A DNA stretch of 64,000 nt, taken from contig OZ024744.1 of NCBI GenBank assembly GCA_964016885.1, positions 24,350,798 through 24,414,797 of the forward strand, written 5' to 3'. Position 1 is the first letter of the stretch; each line of letters starts with the position of its first letter. This document shows positions 55,143 to 64,000 of the stretch, one piece after another. Both the position numbers and the translations under genes were made by a program. A model generated the notes under the pieces. It did not search any database. It had not been told where the DNA came from and was given only the letters and a program-made list of their open reading frames with translations. This stretch comes from Eledone cirrhosa (lineage: Eukaryota; Mollusca; Cephalopoda; Octopoda; Eledonidae).

Positions 55143-58100
55143 CTCGTTTTAACAACAGTTGAATATTAAGAACTGACTCGTTTTAACAGCAATTGAATCT
55201 TGAGATAAAACTCGTTTTAACAACAGTTAAATCTTAAGAACTGATTCGTTTTAACAACAATTGAATCTGAAGTTAACATTCATTTTAACAACAGTTGAAT
55301 CTTAAGACAAAACTCGTTTTAACAACAGTTGAATCTTAAGAACTGACTCGTTTTATCAAGAGTTCAACCTTAAGAACTGACTCATTTTAACAACAGTTGA
55401 AACTTCAAATAAAACTCGTTTTAACAACAGTTGAATGTTAAGAACTGAATCGTTTTAACAACAGCTGAATCTTAAGATAAACTCGTTTTAACAAAAGTTG
55501 AATCTTAAGATAAATCTCGTTTTAACAACAGTTTAATCTTAAGAACTGAATCGTTTTAACAACAGTTGAATCTTAAGATAAAATTCGTTTTAACAATAGT
55601 TGAATCTTAAGAACTGATTCGTTTTAACAACAGTTGAATCTTAAGAACTGACTCATTTTAACAACAGTTGAATCTTAAGATAAAACATCATTTTAACAAC
55701 AGTTGAATCTTAAAATAAAACTCGTTTTAACAACAGTTGAATCTTAAGAACTGACTCGTTTTAACAACAGTTGAATCTTAAGAACTGACTCGTTTTAACA
55801 ACAATTCAACCTTAAGAACTGACTCGTTTTAACAACAGTTGAATCTTAAGAACTGACTCGTTTTAACAACAGTTGAATCTTCAAATAAAACTCGTTTTAA
55901 CAACAGTTGAATCTTAAGAACTGACTCGTTTTAACAGCAGTTGAATCTTAAGATAAAACTCGTTTTAACAACAGTTGAATCTTAAGAACTGACTCGTTTT
56001 AACAACAGCTGAATCTTAAGATAAAACTCGTTTTAACAACAGTTAAATCTTAAGAACTGACTCGTTTTAACAACAGTTCAACTTTAAGAACTGACTCGTT
56101 TAACAACTGTTGAATCTTCAAATAAAACTCGTTTTAACAACAGTTGAATCTTAAGAATTGACTCGTTTTAACAACAATTAAATCTTAAGACAAAACCCGT
56201 TTTAACAACAGTTGAATCTTAAGAACAGACTCGTATTAACAACAGTTGGATCTTATTATAAAACTCATTTTAACAACAGTTCAACCTTAAGAACTGACTC
56301 GTTTTAACAACAGTTGAATCTTCAAATAAACCTCGTTTTAACAACAGTTGCATCTTAAGAACTGGCTCGTTTAAACAACAGTTGAATCTTAAGATAAAAC
56401 TCGTTTTAACAACAGTTGAATCTTAAGAACTGACTCGTTTTAACAACAGTTGAATCTTAAGAACTGACTCGTTTTAACAACAGTTGAATCTTAAGATAAA
56501 ATTCGTTTTAACAACAGTTGAATCTTAAGAACTAATTCGTTTTAACAACAGTTCAAACTTAAGAACAGACTCGTATTAACAACAGTTGAATCTTATTATA
56601 AAACTCATTTTAACAACAGTTCAACCTTAAGAACTGACTCGTTTTAACAACAGTTGAATCTTCAAATAAACCTCGTTTTAACAACAGTTGCATCTTAAGA
56701 ACTGGCTCATTTAAACAACAGTTGAATCTTAAGATAAAATACGTTTTAACAACAGTTGAATCTTAAGAACTGACTCGTTTTAACAACAGTTGAATCTTCA
56801 AATAAAACTCGTTTTAACAACAGTTGAATCTTAAGAACTGACTCGTTTTAACAACAGTTCAACCTTAAGAACTGACTCGATTTAACAACAGTTGAATCTT
56901 CAAATAAAACTCGTTTTAACAACAGTTGAATCTTAAGAATTGACTCGTTTTAACAACAGTTGAATCTTAAGACAAAACCCGTTTTAACAACAGTTGAATC
57001 TTAAGAACTGACTCGTTTTAACAACAGTTGAATCTTAAGATAAAACTCGTTTTAACAACAGTTGAATCTTAAGAACTGACTCGTTTTAACAACAGTTGAA
57101 TCTTAAGATAAACTCGTTTTAACAACAGTTGAATCTTAAGAACTGACTCGTTTTAACAACAGCTGAATCTTAAGATAAAACTCGTATTAACAACAGTTGA
57201 ATCTTAAGAACTGACTCGTTTTATCAACAGTTCAACCTTAAGAACTGACTCGTTTTAACAACAGTTGAATCTTCAAATAAAACTCGTTTTAACAACAGTT
57301 GAATCTTAAGAACTGACTCGTTTTAACAACAGTTGAATCTTAAGATAAAACTCGTTTTAACAACAGCTGAATCTTAAGATTAAACTCATTTTAACAACAG
57401 TTGAATCTCAAGACAAAACCCGTTTTAACAACAGTTGAATCTTAAGAACTGACTCGTTTTAACAACAGTTGAATCTTAAGAACTGACTCGTTTTAACAAC
57501 AACTGAATCTTAAGATTAAACTCGTTTTAACAACAGTTGAATCTTAAGAACTGTCTCGTTTTAACAACAGTTGAATCTTAAGATAAACCTCGTTTTAACA
57601 ACAGTTTAATCTTAACAACTGACTCGTTTTAACAACAGTTGAATCTTAAGATAAAATTCGTTTTAACAACAGTTGAATCTTAAGAACTGATTCGTTTTAA
57701 CAACAGTTCAAACTTAAGGACTGACTCGTTTTAACAACAGTTGAATCTTATGATAAAACTCATTTTAACAACAGTTGAATCTTAAGAACTGATTCGTTTT
57801 AACAACAGATGAATCTTAAGATAAACCTCGTTTTAACAAAAGTTGAATCTTAAGAACTGGCTCGTTTTAACAACAGTTGAATCTTAAGAACTGTCTCGTT
57901 TTAACAACAGTTGAATCTTAAGAACTGACTCGTTTTAACAACAGTTGAATCTTAAGATAAAACTCGTTTTAACAACAGTTGAATCTTAAGAACTGACTCG
58001 TTTTAACAACAGTTGAATCTTAAGTTAAAACTCGTTTTAACAACAGTTGAATCTTAAGAACTGACTCGTTTTAACAACAGTTGAATCTTAAGAACTGACT

Positions 58101-60206
58101 CGTTTTATAAACAGTTCAACCTTAAGAACTGACTCGTTTTAACAACAGTTGAATCTTCAAATAAAACTCGTTTTAACAACAGTTGAATATTAAGAACTGA
58201 CTCGTTTTAACAGCAGTTGAACCTTAATATAAAACTCATTTTAACAACAGTTGAATCTTAAGAACTGATTCGTTTTAACAACAGATGAATATTAAGATAA
58301 ACCTCGTTTTAACAACAGTTGCATCTTAAGAACTGGCTCGTTTAACAACAGTTGAATCTTATGATAAAACCCATTTTAACAACAGTTGAATCTTAAGAAC
58401 TGACTCGTTTTAACAACAGTTGAATCTTAAGATAAAACTCGTTTTAACAACAGTTGAATCTTAAGAACTGACTCGTTTTAACAACAGTTGAATCTTAAGA
58501 ACTGACTCGTTTTATAAACAGTTCAACCTTAAGAACTGACTCGTTTTAACAACAGTTGAATCTTCAAATAAAACTCGTTTTAACAACAGTTGAATATTAA
58601 GAACTGACTCGTTTTAACAGCAGTTGAATCTTAATATAAAACTCGTTTTAACAACAGTTGAATCTTAAGAACTGACTCGTTTTAATAACAGTTGAATCTT
58701 AAGATAAAACTCGTTTTAACAACAGTTGAATCTTAAAAACTGACTCGTTTTAACAACAGCTGAATTTTAAGATAAAACTCGTTTTAACAACAGTTGAATC
58801 TGAAGAACTGACTCGTTTTATCAACAGTTCAACCTTAAGAACTGACTCGTTTTAACAACAGTTGAATCTTCAAATAAAACTCGTTTTAACAACAGTTGAA
58901 TCTTAAGAACTGACTCGTTTTAACAACAGTTGAATCTTAAGATAAAACTCGTTTTAACAACAGCTGAATCTTAAGATTAAACTCATTTTAACAACAGTTG
59001 AATCTCAAGACAAAACCCGTTTTAACAACAGTTGAATCTTAAGAACTGACTCGTTTTAACAACAGTTGAATCTTAAGAACTGACTCGTTTTAACAACAAC
59101 TGAATCTTAAGATTAAACTCGTTTTAACAACAGTTGAATATTAAGAACTGACTCGTTTTAACAGCAATTGAATATTGAGATAAAACTCGTTTTAACAACA
59201 GTTAAATCTTAAGAACTGATTCGTTTTAACAACAATTGAATCTGAAGTTAACATTCGTTTTAACAACAGTTGAATCTTAAGAACTGACTCGTTTTAACAA
59301 CAGTTGAATCTTAAGACAAAACTCGTTTTAACAACAGTTGAGTCTTAAGAACTGACTCGTTTTAACAACAGTTCAACCTTAAGAACTGACTGGTTTTAAA
59401 ACAGTTGAATCTTAAGATAACACTCGTTTTAACAACAGTTGAATCTTAAAATAAAACTCGTTTTAACAACAGATGATTCTCAAGAACTGGCTCGTTTTAA
59501 CAACTGTTGAATCTTAAGATAAACATCGTTTTAACAATAGTTGAATCTTAAGAACTGACTCGTTTTAACAACAGTTCAACCTTAAGAAGTGATTAGTTTT
59601 AACAACAGTTGAATCTTAAAATAAAACTCGTTTTAACAACATTTGAATCTTAAGAACGGACTCGTTTTAACAACAGTTGAATCTTAACATAAAACTGGTT
59701 TTAACAACAGTTGAATCTTAAGAAGTGACTCGTTTTAACAACAGTTGAATCCTAAGATAACATTCGTTTTAACAACAGTTGAATCTTAAGAACTGACTCG
59801 TTATAACGACAGTTGAATCTTAAGATAAACCTCGTTTTAACAACAGTTGAATCTTAAGAACTGACTCATTTTAACAACAGTTGAATCTTAAGATAAAACA
59901 TCATTTTAACAACAGTTGAATCTTAAAATAAAACTCGTTTTACCAACAGTTGAATCTTAAGAACTGACTCGTTTTAACAACAGTTGAATCTTAAGAACTG
60001 ACTCGTTTTAACAACAATTCAACCTTAAGAACTAACTCGTTTTAAAACAGTTGAATCTTAAGATAACACTCGTTTTAACAACAGTTGAATCTTCAGAACT
60101 GACTCGTTTTAAAAACAGTTGAATCTTAACATAACACTCGTTTTAACAACAGTTGAATCTTAAGAGCTGACTCGCTTTAACAACAGTTCAACCTTAAGAA
60201 CTGACA

Positions 60207-60440
60207 CGTTTTAACAACAGTTGAATCTTAAAATATAACTAGTTTTAACAACAGTTGAATCTTAAGAACTGACTCGTTTTAACAACCGTTGACTCCTAAG
60301 AACTGACTCGTTTTAACAACTGATGAACATTAAGATAAAACTCGTTTTAACAACAGTTGAATCTTAAGAACTGACTCGTTTTAACAACAGTTGAATCTTA
60401 AGGACTGACTCGTTTTAACAACAGATGAATCTTAAGATAA
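60207..60440 (+). repeat. 234-bp non-adjacent direct repeat, member 1
   Basis: This segment carries AAATATAACTAG, CCGTTGACTCCTAAG, ACTGATGAACATTAAG and CTTAAGGACTG. It is repeated at 60783 to 61016, a constant offset of 576 bp. On the right it continues into GATAAAACTGG, as in the other unit copies, so this is the original context. Confidence 0.85.
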
Positions 60441-60782
60441 AACTGGTTTTAACAACAGTTGAATCTTAAGAACTGACTCGTTTTAACAACAGTTGAATCT
60501 GAAGAACTGACTCGTTTTAACAACAATTGTATCTGAAGATAAAACTCGTTTAACAACAGTTGAATCTTAAGAACTGGCTCGTTTTAACAACACTTGTATC
60601 TTATGATGCAACTCGTTTTAACAACAGTTGAATCTTAAGAACTGACTCGTTTTAACAGCAATTGAATCTTTAGACAAAACTCGTTTTAACAACAGTTGAA
60701 TCTTAAGAACTGACTCGTTTTAACAGCAGTTCAACCTTAAGAACTGACTGGTTTTAAAACAGTTGAATCTTAAGATAACACT

Positions 60783-61016
60783 CGTTTTAACAACAGTTGA
60801 ATCTTAAAATATAACTAGTTTTAACAACAGTTGAATCTTAAGAACTGACTCGTTTTAACAACCGTTGACTCCTAAGAACTGACTCGTTTTAACAACTGAT
60901 GAACATTAAGATAAAACTCGTTTTAACAACAGTTGAATCTTAAGAACTGACTCGTTTTAACAACAGTTGAATCTTAAGGACTGACTCGTTTTAACAACAG
61001 ATGAATCTTAAGATAA
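60783..61016 (+). repeat. 234-bp non-adjacent direct repeat, member 2
   Basis: This copy sits in a foreign context. On the left it is joined to an AAGATAACA monomer. On the right it joins an AAGATAACACTCG monomer. The order then resumes at TTGAATCGTAAGAACTG and skips the GATGATTCTCAAG monomer seen near 33,328 and 50,608. Both ends look like exchange junctions within homologous monomers. The other unit copies lack this insertion. Confidence 0.85.
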
Positions 61017-62391
61017 CACTCGTTTTAACAACAGTTGAATCTTAAAATAAAACTCGTTTTAACAACAGTTGAATCGTAAGAACTGACTCGTTTTAACAAC
61101 AGTTGAATCATAAGATAAAACTCGTTTTAACAACAGTTGAATCTTAAGAACTGACTCGTTTTAACAACAGTACAACCTTAAGAACTGACTAGTTTTAACA
61201 ACAGTTGAATCTTAAAATTAAACTCGTTTTAACAACATTTGAATCTTAAGAAGTGACTCGTTTTAAAAACAATTGAATCATAAGATAAACCTCGTTTTAA
61301 CAACAGTTGAATCTTAAGAACTGACTCGTTTTAACAACAGTTGAATCCTAAGATAACATTCGTTTTAACAACAGTTGAATCTTAAAATAAAACTCGTTTT
61401 AACAACAGTTGAATCTTAAGAACTGACTCGTTTTAACAACAATTCAACCTTAAGAACTGACTCGTTTTAAAACAGTTGAATCTTAAGATAACACTCGTTT
61501 TAACAACAGTTGAATCTTCAGAACTGACTCGTTTTAAAAACAGTTGAATCGTAAGATAACACTCGTTTTAACAACAGTTGAATCTTAAGAACTGACTCGT
61601 TTTAACAACAGTTGAATCTTAAGAACTGACTCGTTTTAACAACAATTCAAACTTGAGAACTGACTCGTTTTAAAACAGTTGAATCTTAAGATAACACTCG
61701 TTTTAACAACAGTTGAATCTTAAAACATAACTAGTCTTAACAACAGTAGAATCTTAAGAACTGACTCGTTTTAACAACAGTTGAATCTGAAGAAGTGACT
61801 CGTTTTAACAACAGTTGTATCTGAAGATAAAACTCGTTTAACAACAGTTGAATCTTAAGAACTTACTCGTTTTAACAACAATTGAATCTTAAGATAACAT
61901 TCGTTTTAGCAACAGTTGACTCTTAAGAACTGACTAGTTTTAACGACAGTTGAATCTTAAGATAAACCTCGTTTTAACAACGGTTGAATCTTAATAACTG
62001 ACTCGTTTTAACAACAGTTGAATCTTAAGATAAAACATCATTTTAACAACAGTTGAATCTTAAAATAAAACTCGTTTTAACAACAGTTGATTCTTAAGAA
62101 CTGCCTTGTGTTAACAACAGTTGAATCTTAAGAACTGATTCGTTTTAACAGCAGTTGAATCTTAAGAACTGACTCGTTTTAACAACAGTTGACCTTTAAG
62201 AACTGACTCGTTTTAACAACTGATGAATATTAAGAGAAAACTGGTTTTAACAACAGTTGAATTTTAAGAACTGACTCGTTTTAACAACAGTTGAATCTGA
62301 AGAACTGACTCGTTTTAACAACAATTGTATCTGAAGATAAAACTCGTTTAACAACAGTTGAATCTTAAGAACTGGCTCGTTTTAGCAACAC

Positions 62392-62409
62392 TTGTATCTT
62401 ATGATACAA
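62392..62409. repeat. Hairpin variant in the third unit
   Basis: A perfect 7-bp stem in the truncated third unit, again after TTTTAGCAACAC. Confidence 0.88.
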
Positions 62410-64000
62410 CTCGTTTTAACAACAGTTGAATATTAAGAACTGACTCGATTTAACAGCAATTGAATCTTGAGATAAAACTCGTTTTAACAACAGTTAAATC
62501 TTAAGAACTGATTCGTTTTAACAACAATTGAATCTGAAGTTAACATTCATTTTAACAACAGTTGAATCTTAAGACAAAACTCGTTTTAACAACAGTTGAA
62601 TCTTAAGAACTGACTCGTTTTAACAACAGTTCAACCTTAAGAACTGAGTGGTTTTAAAACAGTTGAATCCTAAGATAACATTTGTTTTAACAACAGTTGA
62701 ATCTTAAGAACTGACTCGTTATAACGACAGTTGAATCTTAAGATAAACCTCGTTTTAACAACAGTTGAATCTTAAGAACTGACTCATTTTAACAACAGTT
62801 GAATCTCAAGATAAAACATCATTTTAACAACAGTTGAATCTTAAAATAAAACTCGTTTTAACAACAGTTGAATCCTAAGAACTGACTCGTTTTAACAACA
62901 GTTGAATCTTAAGAACTGACTCGTTCTAACAACAATTCAACCTTAAGAACTGACTCGTTTTAAAACAGTTGAATCTTAAGATAACACTCGTTTTAACAAC
63001 AGTTGAATCTTCAGAACTGACTCGTTTTAAAAACAGTTGAATCTTAAGATAACACTCGTTTTAACAACAGTTGAATCTTAAGAACTGACTCGTTTTAACA
63101 ACAGTTGAATCTTAAGAACTGACTCGTTTTAACAACAATTCAAACTTAAGAACTGACTCGTTTTAAAACAGTTGAATCTTAAGATAACACTCGTTTTAAC
63201 AACAGTAGAATCTTAAGAACTGACTCGTTTTAACAACAGTTGAATCTTAAGATAAAACTCGTTTTAACAACAGTTGAATCTTAAGAACTGACTCGTTTTA
63301 ACAACAGCTGAATCTTAAGATAAAACTCGTTTTAACAACAGTTGAATCTTAAGAACTGACTCGTTTTAACAACAGTTGAATCTTAAGATAAAATTCGTTT
63401 TAACAACAGTTGCATCTTAAGAACTGGCTCATTTAAACAACAGTTGAATCTTAAGATAAAATTCGTTTTAACAACAGTAGAATCTTAAGAACTGACTCGT
63501 TTTAACAACAGTTCAACCTTAAGAACTGACTCGTTTTAACAACAGTTGGATCTTAAGAATTGACTCGTTTTAACAACAATTGAATCTTAAGACAAAACCC
63601 GTTTTAACAACAGTTGAATCTTAAGAACTGACTCGTTTTAACAACAGTTGAATCTTAAGATAAAATTCGTTTTAACAACAGTTGAATCTTAAGAACTAAT
63701 TCGTTTTAACAACAGTTCAAACTTAAGAACAGACTCGTATTAACAACAGTTGAATCTTATTATAAAACTCATTTTAACAACAGTTCAACCTTAAGAACTG
63801 ACTCGTTTTAACAACAGTTGAATCTTCAAATAAACCTCGTTTTAACAACAGTTGCATCTTAAGAACTGGCTCATTTAAACAACAGTTGAATCTTAAGATA
63901 AAACACGTTTTAACAACAGTTGAATCTTAAGAACTGACTCGTTTTAACAACAGTTGAATCTTCAAATAAAACTCGTTTTAACAACAGTTGAATCTTAAGA

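Larger units (their letters stand above)
47686..57159 (+). repeat. 9.47-kb higher-order unit, copy 2 (9,474 bp)
   Basis: This is a near-identical tandem copy of the preceding unit. The differences I checked are a handful of substitutions (for example G at 54544 where copy 1 has A at 45070) and the single-base indel noted for copy 1. That implies very high identity over 9.47 kb and recent amplification or conversion. Internal order: left-family segments first, then the right-family core, then a second core-like piece, then the segment shared with 28,081 to 29,793. Confidence 0.9.
1..64000 (+). repeat. 34-bp satellite DNA array filling the window
   Basis: Every line of the window is made of the same 34-bp unit in one orientation. 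The consensus is CTCGTTTTAACAACAGT followed directly by TGAATCTTAAGAACTGA, with a common alternative ending. The window opens and closes inside a monomer, so both array edges lie outside. About 1,880 monomers fit. No gene, RNA gene, transposon, inverted block or unique spacer was seen, so this entry also covers every stretch of more than 300 bases without a gene. Coding is excluded by stop codons: in the + consensus TAA begins at monomer position 8, TGA at 18 and TAA at 25, which closes all three frames in each unit; on the - strand TAA recurs every 17 bp. The likely role is structural heterochromatin, perhaps centromeric. That is inference from size, homogeneity and higher-order structure. 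The satellite family is not one I recognise. Confidence 0.98.
57160..64000 (+). repeat. Third higher-order unit, truncated by the window end
   Basis: This unit opens in register with copy 2 (57160 minus 47686 is 9,474). From about 57,540 it follows the 29794 unit instead: AAGGACTG at 57716 pairs with 30350 (offset 27,366) and GAACGG (C at 59657) pairs with 32155 (offset 27,502, which is four monomers more). It regains the marker ACAGTAG at 63205 (52611 in copy 2, offset 10,594). It also contains a 234-bp non-adjacent duplication. The unit continues past 64000. Confidence 0.82.

Noticed and set aside
1..64000. CRISPR-like array, because units contain GTTTTAAC and repeat at short intervals
   Set aside because: There are no unique spacers: the entire 34 bp is repeated, with a few discrete variants. 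Array length and higher-order structure are those of satellite DNA, and no cas-like gene is present.
1..64000. Coding tandem-repeat protein
   Set aside because: 34 is not a multiple of 3. The + strand consensus has stops in all three frames within each monomer and the - strand has TAA every 17 bp, so no meaningful open frame exists.
1..64000. Telomeric or subtelomeric repeat
   Set aside because: The unit is 34 bp with no G-rich strand and no TTAGGG-like or TTTAGGG-like motif, so it does not fit a telomerase-made repeat. A subtelomeric position cannot be excluded but nothing supports it.
1..64000. CENP-B box in the monomer
   Set aside because: The required pattern has two separated CpGs with a CGGG stretch. 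The consensus monomer has one CpG and no GGG.
1..64000. Whole window as a pure assembly artefact
   Set aside because: Copies carry private substitutions, one-base indels and whole-monomer differences (for example 40849, 41965, 42571, 54544), which argues for real distinct copies. Copy number could still be misassembled and needs long-read support.

Overview
The whole 64,000-base window is one uninterrupted satellite DNA array. I found no gene, RNA gene, transposon or unique-sequence island. The array runs off both ends, so it is longer than the window. The monomer is 34 bp. On the + strand it reads CTCGTTTTAACAACAGT followed directly by TGAATCTTAAGAACTGA (type A), or the same with the last six bases ATAAAA in place of AACTGA (type B). 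64,000/34 gives roughly 1,880 monomers, all head to tail in one orientation. Consensus GC is about 26 to 32%. A homogeneous AT-rich array of this size, organised in long higher-order repeats (HORs), points to a eukaryotic nuclear chromosome, most likely centromeric, pericentromeric or other constitutive heterochromatin. I do not recognise this satellite family and cannot name the organism.

The array is hierarchical. (1) The 34-bp type A monomer looks like a diverged duplication of a 17-bp unit. (2) Types A and B often alternate, giving a 68-bp dimer. (3) Variant monomers recur in fixed order, giving kilobase-scale repeats whose spacing I measured from diagnostic variants. In the left part (1 to about 16,800) there are long direct repeats at offsets of 8,257 bp (2244/10501), 5,709 bp (1/5710) and 2,616 bp (1/2617). 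From about 16,800 to 24,500 the variant content is more heterogeneous. From about 24,500 to the end a second HOR family dominates. It has a 2.7-kb tandem duplication (32297/34943/37691) and a 9,474 to 9,475-bp unit repeated at 38211, 47686 and 57160. (4) The unit starting at 57160 resembles the one starting at 29794 (offset 27,366) more than the two between them, which hints at a super-period of about 27.4 kb.

Nothing here suggests a protein-coding or RNA-guided system. On the + strand the consensus monomer has a stop codon in all three frames. On the - strand stops fall every 17 bp, so open frames close within about 51 bp. The points of interest are the nested architecture, visible recombination junctions, a variant monomer that has become a perfect 7-bp-stem hairpin, the split of each monomer into a conserved core and a variable box, decay of the single CpG that sometimes creates AP-1-like sites, and a MYB/E-box-like word in most monomers. 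Offsets were measured by hand at the stated anchors. Segment boundaries given as approximate are uncertain by up to a few monomers.
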